Source: Amphiduros pacificus
Taxonomy: Eukaryota; Annelida; Polychaeta; Phyllodocida; Hesionidae
Reading direction: 5' to 3'
Assembly (NCBI GenBank): GCA_949316495.1
Contig: OX439000.1
Span: 48,773,720-48,837,719 of the forward strand
DNA: 64,000 bases
Position numbers and translations under genes: made by a program. Within the stretch, counting starts at the first letter, position 1. Each line of letters begins with the position of its first letter. The notes under the pieces were generated by a model that worked only from the letters and a program-made list of their open reading frames with translations, had not been told where the DNA came from and made no database searches. Shown piece after piece: positions 38,785 through 50,763 of this stretch.

Positions 38785-39430
38785 GTCTGAATAGGCCACC
38801 TGTCAAAATGTACAAACTGAATAGGCTACCTGACAGAATGTACAAACTGAATAGGCTACCTGTCAGGATGTACAAACTGAATAGGCTACCTGACAGAATG
38901 TCCAAACTGAATAGGCTACCTGTCAGGATGTACAAACTGAATAGGCTACCTGTCAGGATGTACAAACTGAATAGGCTACCTGACAGAATATACAAACTGA
39001 ATAGGCTACCTGTCAGGATGTACAAACTGAATAGGCTACCTGACAGAATGTCCAAACTGAATAGGCTACCTGTCAGGATGTACAAACTGAATAGGCTACC
39101 TGTCAAAATGTACAAACTGAAAAGGCTACCTGTCAAAACGTACAAACTGAATAGGCTACCTGTCAGAATGTGCAAACTGAATAGGCTACCTGTCAGAATG
39201 TACAAACTGAATAGGCTACCTGTCAAAATGTACAAACTGAATAGGCTACCTGTCAGAATATACAAACTGAATAGGCTACCTGTCAGAATGTACAAACTGA
39301 ATAGGCTACCTGTCAGGATGTACAAACTGAATAGGCTACTTGTCAAAATGTACAAACTGAATAGGCTACCTGTCAGAATGTGCAAACTGAGTAGGCTACC
39401 TTTCAGGATGTACAAACTAAATAGGCCATC
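38785..39430. repeat. 30-bp minisatellite, block A (about 21 copies)
   Basis: The unit GAATAGGCTACCTGTCAGRATGTACAAACT is, with rare exceptions, exactly 30 bp long. Variants sit at a few positions (GTCAGG/GTCAGA/GTCAAA/GACAGA; TACAA/TGCAA/TCCAA). Because 30 is a multiple of three, long frames stay open on both strands: a decapeptide LTGSLFSLYI on the minus strand and RLPVRMYKLN on the plus strand. Neither has independent evidence of translation. Confidence 0.95.
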
Positions 39431-39519
39431 TTTGAGAATGTACACACAAAGTAGGTTATCTGTCAGAATGCACATACTTAGTAAATTGCCTGTCAGAATG
39501 TATTTACTGGGTACCTGTC

Positions 39520-40256
39520 AGAGTGTACATACAGAGTAGGCTACCTGTCAGAATGTACATACTTGGTAGGCTATCTGTCAGGGTGTACATAGTGAGTAGG
39601 CTACCTGTCAGGGTGTACATACTGAGTAGGCTACCTGTCAGAGTGTACATACTGAGTAGGCTACCTGTCAGAGTGTACATACTGAGTAGGCTACCTCTCA
39701 GGGTGTACATACTGAGTAGGCTACCTCTCAGGGTGTACATACTGAGTAGGCTACCTGTCACAGTGTACATACAGAGTAGGCTACCTGTCAGGGTGAACAT
39801 ACAGAGTAGGCTACCTGTCAGGGTGTACATACTGAGAAGGCTACCTATCACAGTGTACATACAGAGTAGGCTACCTGTCAGGGTGTACATACAGAGTAGG
39901 CTACCTGTCAGGGTGTACATACTGAGTAGGCTACCTGTCACAGTGTACATACAGAGTAGGCTACCTGTCAGGGTGTACATACAGAGTAGGCTACCTGTCA
40001 GGGTGTACATACTGAGTAGGCTACCTGTCAGAGTGTACATACAGAGTAGGCTACCTGTCAGAGTGTACATACTGAGTAGGCTACCTGTCAGAGTGTACAT
40101 ACTGAGTAGGCTACCTGTCAGAGTGTACATACTGAGTAGGCTACCTATCAGGGTATACATACTGAGTAGGCTACCTGTCAGGGTGTACATACAGAGTAGG
40201 CTACCTGTCAGGGTGTACATACAGAGTAGGCTACCTGTCAGGATGTACATACTGAG
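39520..40256. repeat. 30-bp minisatellite, block B (about 25 copies)
   Basis: The unit GAGTAGGCTACCTGTCAGGGTGTACATACT is clearly related to block A but differs at fixed positions, so the two blocks were homogenised separately. Degenerate units at 39,430-39,520 join them. Both strands again remain open (GSLLSMYTLT on minus, SRLPVRVYIL on plus). The array ends abruptly at 40,256. Confidence 0.95.
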
Positions 40257-40601
40257 TCACCCATGGACGCTAGGAGTCCTCACTGTCCATGTCGAAGTTT
40301 TCTAAAAGAATTGGACGTAATGCCAACTCAATTTGGTCGCCGGTCTGGTGTGGCAAGCGGTAAACGCGTATGTACTCAACGTGAAGAAATACGAATCTTA
40401 CTGACATCATAAAGCCTTGAACTATTTCAAACCAAATTATTGACACCCACCAGAACGATAACAGAATGCTATGTAAGTCCATACATGTTTTGCATTTGAA
40501 GTTAAATAGCAAATGATTTGCATTTCACAAATCAGGTAAGCATGTTAAAAAAAATCGCTGCCATATTGCATCACATATATCGTTTTCTCCTCTAAAACAT
40601 A

Positions 40602-40607
40602 TTTATT
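40602..40607 (-). promoter_or_regulatory. Possible AATAAA poly(A) signal for the GPCR gene
   Basis: AATAAA on the minus strand, about 640 bp beyond the stop codon of the receptor's last exon at 41,243. It is one of several possible signals in AT-rich DNA. Confidence 0.2.
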
Positions 40608-40842
40608 TTACTGCTTCCTGTTATTATCTCAAAAACCTATAGCTGTGCTTCTCAATTAATTATTCTTACTTGGATATAATGATTAAGGGGTCTATTTTTT
40701 GCAAGTTTAATCTAAACTAACATTGGTTAAGACGTTTTTCGTAGAATCGGATATGTCTCTCTAGGGTTTTGTATTTTCAAAATAGAATGACCTTTTTTAA
40801 GGTACTAATATGATATACAACTTTACTTCATACTAGGAACCA

Positions 40843-40915
40843 GCACACACACAAATGTATGTGTGTGTGCGTGTGTGAGTGTGCGTGTGTGTGTGTTTGT
40901 ATGTGTGTGTGCAGG
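40843..40915. repeat. (GT)n microsatellite
   Basis: Interrupted GT/CA dinucleotide tract of about 70 bp. It would fall in the 3' UTR of the GPCR transcript if the AATAAA at 40.6 kb is used. Confidence 0.9.
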
Positions 40916-41242
40916 TTAACGTTCACAATCTTTCCTTGTGTGGTCGATTTGTTTGATTGCATGAGCCTCCTCTTCACTATGATTACGTAAGGCCATATAG
41001 GAGGAGATTCAAGCCTGTCATCATTAATGCTCTGCTCTTTTTTTAAAGTGGCTTTGAAGACGTATTTTGTAGTATCACAAGTAGATGCCCATGCATCACT
41101 CTTAACTATAAAGTCGGGCCAAATTGTTCCAAATTGCCGGTCAAGAATTCGCAACCATGAACAGCAATACATGATAGATGGCATATGCCTTGTGTTAAGA
41201 GGAAGGATGGGAATGGGGTAATGTGCCTAAATTTCGCCCAAA

Positions 41243-41385
41243 TTACCTGACAATGTTAGAAGAGTAGGGCTGAAGTAGAATCCATGTCTTAAAGCGTAAG
41301 TACCTACATGAAGTTGTAGGTGGCTGAGTTCTGTTCCTGCCCGCCGGTCGGCACCACCGACACACGGCCGCCATATACAGCTCTC
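41243..41385 (-). CDS. GPCR exon 2: helix 8 and cytoplasmic tail
   Basis: A very strong acceptor (CTTCCTTTTGTGTATTTCAG) at 41,386 precedes two bases, GA, that complete the codon left open at 59,268 (A+GA = Arg). It then encodes 46 more residues to a stop at 41,243. The join reads SSRNF-R-ELYMAAVCRWC. That is the expected amphipathic helix 8 after NPxxY, with Cys355 and Cys358 placed for palmitoylation and a basic, Ser/Thr-containing tail (NRTQPPTTSCR) suited to phosphorylation and arrestin binding. The match in phase, position and character is the evidence; the two exons are 17.9 kb apart. A donor-like GTACTT at 41,303 could give a longer alternative tail. The local G+C content is raised. Confidence 0.68.
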
Positions 41386-41446
41386 CTGAAATACACAAAA
41401 GGAAGTAACTCAGTAAATGTGACATCGTAGGTCGCTCTAAATACAA

Positions 41447-44400
41447 ATAAAATGTTGCTTATAGAAATGTTCTCTAAAATACCCCTTTGAACTATATTGT
41501 CTACTCACTTGATTCAGTCTACCTGTTCTTTCGTATAGTTTATCATTTGACAGGAGACGAACTATTATGTTATTGAAAGGTCAATGATGTCCAATTAAAT
41601 CTTCTCTTTTGCTCATGAGTGTCATGACATTTACACTTTAGGCTGAGACTGGACTCAGCAATGCTGGTCAGCATCAGCTACTCATTGCCCATCAGATAAA
41701 TATTGCTTCAGAGACCCGGTTGGAAAAACTCGATAGAATTGCTAAGAAATATATAAATGATGTTTCCTTTTTAAGTTATCATTTTAGCGTACTATATAAG
41801 CAAAATTATACAATTCTCTTAAATCTTGATACACGATTAAAACTATTAAAAATATTCACCATGGTGTTGGTACTACAAATATTGAAAAACCTTTGGTTCG
41901 ATCATTTTGTAAAAAAATAACTTTTTTATCTGACACAATCTACTCAAATTTGATATTTCTTCCTTGAAACAATCACATGAAGAAAACAATAAGATTGTGT
42001 GATTTTACTTCGTGTTGTAAGTGTTTTCCTCTTTTACCTAATGGTTGTGGCAGCCATTCGAAAACTCTTATTTCCAGAATATAACAATTTGTCAAGTGCT
42101 TTCTTTTTTGTTTACACTGTCACAGACATTGCAGTATCTTGTATTACAGGGGACATTTACCCTGACAAGAAAACGAGCTCATTTTCGTGTTTGTGAAAAT
42201 GGGTACAAACTGCCAAGACTGGCGGTAATTCTACCTGTGGGTTTAGAATTACGCTCCTCCACACGACTGACACACTGGCTGATGGAAATGTCTCTTCCAA
42301 GGGTATGTTTAAAGTACCATATCATTTGTTTTCAGTAAAAATAATCTGATTTAACGGGTGTTGTATAAGTTTATAAGGAAGTTTGAGGTCTATAAATCAT
42401 TTGATTTTTTTATCTTTATGATTAGAAAAGCGTCAACATCATTATTTGTTTGCAAAAAGTCGGACATGTTTAAACTAAATGAAGCGCGCAAAACCTCTGA
42501 CCACCTCTCTAATGACAGTAAGTAGGGCAAAGAGATATTCGTTCCAACCGTCAAAAGATAAATCTGCTATAATTACATTTACCAAAGAGGAGAAGGCACA
42601 GGCACAGATTTGGCCTGAGACATGAGTGGTGTGGGCAACAAATTAGCACTGCATTATAGCAGCTAGCTAATCTAAGGGCAGAGCTTCGGCTACTTTTCTG
42701 CTTCTAAAAAGAAAAGTGGAGGACTACTGATCATGGCTAGACCAATTCCCTGGATGATTAGATCGTATGTGTTGTGCGCATGTGCGGCCGGATATAGAAC
42801 GGCTGTGATCCCTCGAGACTTTGTCAGATAAAGTTAATCTCCCGTGATCTATTTCTTGAAGTCTACCGCAATCTTCACCTTTACAGTTTGGTACAGAGTA
42901 CTTGTGTGTTTTATTTCAGAATCAAGTGTTTCAATCTCAAAATCAAAAAGGCGCAGCTGTTCACAGTGCTTCCTTCCTGAATCTATCTCCTTATGGCACT
43001 TATGCATCTTTTACCGAAGTTGAATATTATCTGATACGATTCAGAACTATTTTTGTACTTATCATTGCAATTTTTTGTACTTATCATAACGAACATATAG
43101 AACGAATTCTGGAATGACAATATGAAGGTTTTCATTACTGTCATTTCTTTATAGACAAGCCAATCTAATAGGCAATAGGTTTCCATTTTGAGATAAATAC
43201 CCTCTAATTATTTCGTGTAATAGTCATACTGGCCTAAAACCTAAAAGAAAGTAAGGCTAAATTGATGCATGTACCTCCTGAGAGACTACCCACTGAGTGC
43301 AGCTTTCTACCCCACAATACACGAAGCAGGCTCACGTCTATCGCTGGGTGTTCAGAGAGAAAACTCTTGAAATTGATATGAAATTAAAACTCTGGATATT
43401 TGAGTAAACTAGCTCTTCATATTTCCCAATACTGGCATAAGACATTTATTCAGAGATACAACGACGTCAACAGCCGAATAAGAGCGAAGAATATAGATAA
43501 TATCATTTAAGAAAACTGATATCACAATCAAATAAGTGATGAGAACTTTAACATTAAAGCCATTTGCCAAGTGGTCCCATCAAACATTAAAGGAAGATTA
43601 CACCTCTCAGAACATTGCGTGTGAAGTAATCTTTGGAATTGGAAGTCAGGATGGCATCTGGCGAGAAGAGATGAGATGAGATCAGGACAATGTGATAAGA
43701 GATGATTATATTAGATATACTCAATGCCGATAAAAGATTGCCTTATTCCCATCCCGCACATCACCAATCTTGAACTCGTGTATATCTTATGTATTATCTG
43801 TTGAGTCACTCTGATACAAGCACTTGAGGAATTATCACAAATGAAAGTATCAATTTGAAAAAAATATGTATTGTAAATTGTACACGGGCGTCCGATCCGA
43901 ACATGCGGGATCCAAGAAACTTTACTTTCCAGTAAGACGCTCACAAGCCAGAATATTATGTGAACTAAAGCCCCAAGCAAACTATGAGATGACGACTTTA
44001 TCAGTTGTTTATTGCCAATAACGGTTTCTTTGCCGTTTCTTTGCAGTCTTGAAAGTGTATGCTTCTCGCCATAATGCAATTTATTTGTATTAGACCCGAC
44101 GGCTAAAACTCTTCAAAGGTATGCGATGAGCGCCCGCCACGATCTCTCATAATAAACATGTATGTATTGCATGGTACACACAGTATTAAAGACCTTTGAT
44201 GTTAATATGTAACTGGACACCACTAACTCATCTAGATTTTCAGTGAAATGCATATTATTTACTCAGTATAAACAATCTTAAAATTATCAAAGTGCCTTTG
44301 GGGTTCATCATGTAATGAACCACTAAAATATATTGAAAGTGAAAACCAACAGTGGCGATGATTTAATGTAACCCATTCTAAGTATGTGTGATTTCTTCGT

Positions 44401-45067
44401 ACTCCAAGTCGGCTTCTTGAGGCTCAAGGCATTTACTAACCCCATGGAGGATAATGAATCTTCCTCGGAATTAGACCCGATCATATTGCAAATAAAAGGT
44501 TGGCCATGTTATGGAGATATATTTGTAATGCTTTTAGCATGTCAGGATCAGTACCCTTCACAAGTGATTATTCTAAAATTTGGATTTGGTCTAAAAATGG
44601 AGTCATCAAAAAAGAAAAGAAATAATAAAAATCATAACAAAATACTTATAATAATAACCAAAAAAACAAAACAAAACAAGATGGTAAACTGCAATTGCAC
44701 GATACACTTATGTACCGTTGGTTTTGGAATAAACTAAAAATGCTTTCATTCAATCCTTTATAAGTTTAATCTTAAAAACATTACCTTTAGTCTCAAAATC
44801 ATGACGTGTTATAGGCCCCTTGCCAATCTATATTACCAATGATTATATATAGAGGGGTTGAACAGTTCTTGTTCCAGTAAAATTGTACAGTTACGGTGTG
44901 TACTTTTCAATGAGGAGAATCGGCCTATGCAACGTGAAGGAGAAAATAATTATTGCACTTTGTCCACCTTGTTAAGCCGTTTCATATATGTGATGTTATA
45001 TATCGAACACATTTTGAGGACAATATCCTCACTCTCTTATATCGTTCTATTTCTTTATACCTGCTAG
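41447..45067. other. Intron sequence, no supported gene
   Basis: AT-rich. Frames of 117 codons (44,384-44,737, plus) and 122 codons (43,711-44,079, minus) are about the longest expected by chance in a window of this size and composition, and they have no recognisable motif. Confidence 0.4.
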
Positions 45068-45370
45068 AGGAGGTTGGATGTGGCTCAAATCAAAGTACTA
45101 CTGTCTGGCATACTGAAGGTGCCGGATTGGGACAAGCACTTCGGTCTGGTCTCATGCTGGATATCTTCTCTGGAGCTGCTTCAGCCACTTGTACCGACCA
45201 GTATTTCATGATTGTCTAACGAATATCGTGTTGTTTTGTTACCATATCTACATGATTATATGCAAGAGAAATACCCCCAGTCACTTGTCGAAACGAGTGG
45301 GGCATTGTGCCCCAATGACAGGGATATATCTGACCTGACATAGTCCAAATAGCACAAACACAAACAAGAA
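45068..45370 (+). mobile_element. tRNA-headed SINE (family 2), diverged copy
   Basis: Shares the ATGTGGCTC start and the 3' body (AAATACCCCCAGTCACTTG, GAGTGGGGCATTGTGCCCC, TCTGACCTGACATAGTCC) with the copy at 32.3 kb, in the same orientation. It ends in an A/C-rich tail (CACAAACACAAACAAG). The head is more altered and its B box is barely recognisable. Confidence 0.72.
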
Positions 45371-48148
45371 ATAATAACTAAAGATATGTTGACAGCAATT
45401 ATTAATTGTTCACTGTTTACTTATGAGAGCTTAGAAAGCGCAAAATGGATATCTTTGTTATGACTGACGATGCTTCAACTCTATTTGTATATTTATCTGT
45501 AACATTCCATGTGTTTTTCATTTTCAAAGATTACAAAACCACGTTAATAACAAAAGAGAGACCACCTCACACGGTGAAGCCTTATTGTAGTTGTCACCAG
45601 CCAGTCCTGGGGATTAAAATAATAAACTCGCTCGCTCTGCTCAGGGGCAATGAAAAGATATGAATAACCTTATGGCTATGGGGATCTGATTTATAGGAAT
45701 ATAGAGAGACGGATGATTTAAATCAGGTTGGCCCAATCAGGTTTGATATGTAGCTGATTTTTCTTATTTCTTTTTCTGCATTAATGATGTAGTTGCAAGC
45801 ATTAATGATTCAATGACAGAGCTGCGAGCAATATTTCATGTAAACGACTGGCTGTGAAGAGGGTTTTATATGAATTCACAGTGAAATATGATTGACTAGT
45901 CTTTACAAGCCATTTATAAAACTGAAAGGTATAACCGTTGCATTACTTCACAAAGTTGGATAAGTGTTCATATCATATGATATACTTTGCTTATACGTCC
46001 TGGGTGGCTGATCTTACAAACCATTGGTTTACAAACTGATAGACACCACTCATTAAAGAGTATAGATTATTGTCTGTTCAATTATAATTGTCAATATTGA
46101 ATGAAACAAAGCTAGACTTCGCAACCTATTTGTGGGACAGTTGATTAAAAGATACGCAACTTCAGATCAACTTCACGAATATGAGGCTATGTAGTGATGC
46201 ATGGTGCAAAATAGATAATTAAGAAGAATCACTAATCTTTTTAAAAATGTGATTGTTGTGTGATTGGATCATTTATTTGTCCCTAAGTATAAGAATCTTG
46301 AAAATCTCACTTATTTTACAACGTGAAGAATGATGATATATCACCCTCCTTCTTAAAGAGATTCCGAAGGGGGAGCGATACCCAAAAGTGATATCTAGAA
46401 TTAGAGTAATACTTTTGAAATGTGAGGATTCCTCTTAGTTTGATTAAAACAATTCATGTTTTCTGAAAAATTATCTGAGAAGTTCTAACATCGATGATTG
46501 TGGTTTAATGCGATTGTCTCAAATTAACAACTTTGATAATTACTTTGTGAATTGTATGTTTTGTTCTTCAAAATGGTAGTGAAAAGCAATCAAAATATGT
46601 GGATTATCATCCGGTTCTGCGGATGATGGTGTAAATAATAGCTTCCCAGCCATTACTCAGACATTGGTCTGTTAGGTTGTTCAGGTATATTGGATTATTT
46701 GCTATTCAGTCTGATTCCGACTTGTGATGAGTGTATTATTCAACTTTATGATTGCTCACAATTCTCTGTAATATCTAACGTAATCATCCTTGCTTACTGC
46801 ATAATTGTGACATTAACATCCAATTATTTTTAACAAATCATATAATGACTTCGTTGATTTAATATATTCTAGATTCTACACTTACGCTCGCCCAATCTTA
46901 TCGTCAATATGATATATTTGATGCAATCTATATTTAAAAAGACAACTATAAAAATCATAATTCACAAACTCCAAGGCTCAACCATGTCATGAGACTTAAA
47001 TATATAATAAAAAGCTATCTAATGACATTTAAGACAAGCACAGCTATTTTTAGTAAACGACAGTTTTCCTCTTTTCTGAAACATGATCGAGAATAGTTGA
47101 TAAATATAAATGAATGACATAAAATCTTGAAATTGCTTTCATTTTATAGTTTATTTGCAAACATTGTCTGCGCTCAACTAAAATCCCAATATGAAGAGTA
47201 TACATTTGTTCCTTGTGTAAAGTTATTATTTTTTACATTTTCTCTGTTGGCAAAAGGTGATCCAGGCACATTTAAAAATAGAAAATTGTAATAAAACAAG
47301 GAACGTAATGATTGGAGAGTTGTGTATTTCTCAGGAAAGACAAATGTAAAATAGTTTGGTGGGTTTCAAGATTCACAGGGAGCATGAAACATGTTCATAT
47401 ATACTCATTGAGTTCACTTATAACGGAAATCAAGATGGCCGAATAGAGATTGAAAATGTGCTTGATTTCGCGAGGAAAATGCATGTCATGGTATAATATG
47501 TTGCATAATAAATCTTCGTTTAAGAGGAAATAATGTGGGCTATGTGGACATGAGTGACATATTTAATTAATTCTTGGTACCATTAACACAGGTTCATGAA
47601 CTAGTGCGTTTGTCTTAAATTGCAAACTACCAATACGTAGTTGCCAATGTGCTAACACAAATATATGTCAAGCATGAATGAGATTTTTCACACTGACAAC
47701 CGTTTGAACACTGTTTAGAAATCGTTTTTGTTTATTCTCCTTAAAACAATTACATATCGGAATATTTACAATCAGATATATCTTTTCAATCATATAAGTT
47801 AAATGTTGTTCCAGATTTATTTTTCAATGCTGCATGCTGATTTAACAAAACACTAACATACAACGATTCTGGTGAATGCCATTAATTCCATCAGACCAAT
47901 AAAGATAAAATCAATTGCACCAACTGAGCACCAAGCATCGACTTTCTGGTCTCCTCTTCAGAGAGCGTTAAGTGAGACGATATGCGTGTAAAGAAAAGGT
48001 CCCAGATCAAAGATATACATCAATCCATGTGCAGCTGCAAAGCTGGTGGTACTCATATTAGAAAGTTTGTCCTGTACGTGGTTAGGTCTTAGTCATTTGT
48101 CTCCTTCTGTGACCATCCTTATTTATCTCTGATTTTGTTATTAAACTT
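45371..48148. other. Intron sequence, no supported gene
   Basis: Very AT-rich. A 72-codon plus-strand frame at 45,445-45,663 has no supporting signals. Confidence 0.4.
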
Positions 48149-48368
48149 CTGCTGGAAGGTTAGCATATTTAGTTCTACTGGAAAGTTAGCATATTTAGTT
48201 CTGTGGAAAAGTTAGCATATTAAGGTCTGCTGGAAAATTAGCATATTTAGGTCTCCTGGAAAGTTAGCATATCTAGGTCTGCTGGAAAATTAGCATATCT
48301 AGGTCTACCGGAAAGTTAGCATATCTAGGTCTACTGGAAAGTTAGCATATTTAGGTCTGTGGAAAAGT
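48149..48368. repeat. ~26-bp tandem repeat, about 8 copies
   Basis: The unit GTTAGCATATTTAGGTCTGCTGGAAA has 1-bp length variants and several substitutions. Confidence 0.9.
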
Positions 48369-48772
48369 CATGTGGTAAAATCATGATATCATGCTTGCAA
48401 ACTCAATCACAGTTTTTTTTCTCGAAAAATCATGATCTTTTTCATGGGAGATTCTACTCTGAGACGTGATGGTTTTTTTTGTCTATTTCCAAATAAGCGT
48501 ACATTATGTGTACCAATAAAACATACTGCAAGCAGCAATCTAAAATCGAATTAATTACCCTGCGTTTTTGCAAGTTATTTCTACACTGAGGCATAATACT
48601 GCCACATTTAACTCTCCCAATCTTTAACAATTGCACTGAGATTAATGAGTGTCCTTATTCACATAAATATTCCATTACATCCACGAACACTTAGAATTGA
48701 GCTCAATAATTGGGTCAGGGATTTGTCTAGATTTTGAACCTTGAGTAAAAAGCAATATATCCCGATGTATAC

Positions 48773-48950
48773 CTGCATGGCTCTTTCTGGATGAAGGCTT
48801 TTTCACTGAGCTGTTTAAACTTCGATGATGGAGTAGATTGGGTATTGGGCTAGAGATGACTTCCCCTGGGCGTGAACTCTCACTGTTCACGGTCCTCATT
48901 TGCCTCATCAAGGGATCAACACATAGTCTTCTTCGGCATTTTGGTCCCAT
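48773..48950 (-). CDS. Candidate coding exon, Ser/Arg-rich unknown protein
   Basis: On the minus strand an AG at 48,951-48,952 immediately precedes ATG. The frame runs 59 codons to a good donor (GCAG|GTATAC) at 48,773/48,772 and stays open to a stop at 48,675. The peptide (MGPKCRRRLCVDPLMRQMR..., SSVKKPSSRKSHA) is basic and Ser-rich, like a disordered cytoplasmic segment. It lies inside the proposed GPCR intron on the same strand, and its end phase would also fit the exon at 41,385, so an alternative first exon of that transcript is conceivable. It does not fit in frame after the receptor's first exon. No known domain. Confidence 0.27.
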
Positions 48951-49209
48951 CTGACAAATCCCGAGGCTTTTCTGGCTTGCAAGCTGGGTGATCTAATGTG
49001 ACCTGAGTTATCGGACGATGCCACCCAGATCTGACACATTCTGCACGCTCTGTCACGATCCATTCAATGTCACCATCCATTGAAAGTAGCCGTTAAACCT
49101 CTTAATCTATTGTACATACAGACAACTATACATCATCACAGCTTAACGCATTGATACATTTTGTCAATATTTAAATGGAAAACCGCACTAAACAGGACCT
49201 CATCTGTGT

Positions 49210-49434
49210 GTGGGAGTATGGGCGACCTGTTCGGAAGGAGGGTTTCAACTGAATGATGAAGGGGTCCAACATGGGGGAGAGAGGTTCAAACTCAGGAAGT
49301 GGAATTACACACTGATAGAAAAAAATCCTATTCATATACCAGGAACGGTATTACTCTCTAAAAATATCGCTATTTCCCCTTACTCATGGACTGGATATGG
49401 TCACGTGGGCGCACTCAGATTGAGGCATCATTAG
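49210..49434 (+). other. Open plus-strand frame, unknown
   Basis: Seventy-four codons with protein-like composition (GGERFKLRKWNYTLIEKNPI...) follow an acceptor-like AAACAG near 49,196. No motif, and length consistent with chance. Confidence 0.15.
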
Positions 49435-49536
49435 AATATAGTTTCGAATGTCAATCCCCCAGACTTGCTGGTGACCTTATTAAGCACATCTAAGTGTGGT
49501 GACTTATCTCATATAAAAGGCACGTCATGATAATAT

Positions 49537-49582
49537 AGAGAGAGGGAAAGAGAGGGAAAAGAGAGAGAAAGAAAGAGAGATA
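49537..49582. repeat. (GA)n-rich tract
   Basis: GAGAGAGGGAAAGAGAGGG-type purine tract of about 45 bp. Confidence 0.8.
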
Positions 49583-50630
49583 TAGTTTTAGGTTAGGTGA
49601 ATAACAAGAAAGGATTTCTCTGATGCTGATTGCTGTGTATATTGTTCAAGTCTGTCAGTGTTTACCGGTTCACTTGAATCTCACAAGTCCTTACCAAAGT
49701 ATCTTCTGTATCTTCTCTTAATATCGTTTTGCACGTAGGCCTACTAATCTTTTGGACATATTGCTCTCCCAAGAGAGCACTCCAAACGAGGTTTCCTCTG
49801 CTTACAATAAAATCTCGCCCGTGACAGTGTTAACAATTACCTGTGTTTTCTGGTCCTTTCAATTCTGTGTCTCTTGGGATCAAACCCCATGCTCTCATGT
49901 TAACATTCTCTTAAAGTTAGTTCCTATTATTAAGGGGACTTTATATGTTTACAATGGTGAGCAGAACGACAGTCGGGCCAATTGCAATTAGCAAAGAAGG
50001 GCCCGGTATTTTTGCCCAGTTTCCCGCCTGTCTGTCGTTGTTAGTGTCAGTCCGTAAGGGGCCACAGACTGCAACATTCTAAAGTTACGGGTTGGAACTT
50101 AACAATACATAAATACACTAGACAATTGCAGGAGATCGTTGGCCTACAGATTTCAATTGGTTTCCATATATTCCAACACATCTGACCGCAATTGTCTGCA
50201 AAACAATTGTCTGGAGTATATATATCTTTCCCAATTCAACGTGAGTAAATTATAAAAAAAATAAATCTTCTTAGCTTCTGAGATTCTGGCACGTTTTGAA
50301 ACATAATATATGTTCAACCATATAAATGTCCTGTTGGAAAGAATATTTGAGATTGATAGAATGTATGACGGTTTCTTTAAATGGAGAAATAATGCTTACT
50401 CACGTTTTTTGTAAGTGAGATCATATCCTTAGGCCAAAAATGTTTTTGCGTCATGAATTTCATTCCATAGAAATATGACTTAATAAATAAATGAGAGAAC
50501 TGATATATTAAAAACCCATATTGATACAAAATCAACATTTCGGAACAGAACTGTTTCTTTGTCATATATATATATTTTCTTGGCAGAGAAAGGAAACTGA
50601 ACAGCATTTTTCCTCACCCAAAACTGTTAG

Positions 50631-50763
50631 TTGTTTAAGGACACTGCAGCTGCACAGAAAGCAATCCTTACTGCAGTGTTGGCATTTTGGGTGGATGTCG
50701 CTTGGCAATGTGAATTAGGGAACAAGGCTCCAAGGTGTAATGCCAGGGAGCACCTTATCCCAG
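50631..50763 (+). CDS. Candidate internal coding exon, unknown protein
   Basis: The exon is bounded by a good acceptor (TTTTTCCTCACCCAAAACTGTTAG) at 50,629-50,630 and an excellent donor (CCCAG|GTGAGC) at 50,763/50,764. It is open in phase 0 for 44 codons plus one base. The peptide (LFKDTAAAQKAILTAVLAF..., CNAREHLIP) looks ordinary, and the interval is richer in G+C than its surroundings. It lies on the strand opposite the GPCR within the proposed intron, so it would belong to a nested or overlapping gene. No partner exon or family was identified. Confidence 0.3.

Noticed and set aside
38785-40256. CRISPR-like appearance of regularly spaced repeats
   Set aside because: Units are directly adjacent without unique spacers, and the genome is eukaryotic; this is a minisatellite.
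43711-44737. Open frames of 122 (minus) and 117 (plus) codons
   Set aside because: At about 64% AT roughly one frame this long is expected by chance in 64 kb; no motif, splice site or composition bias supports them.
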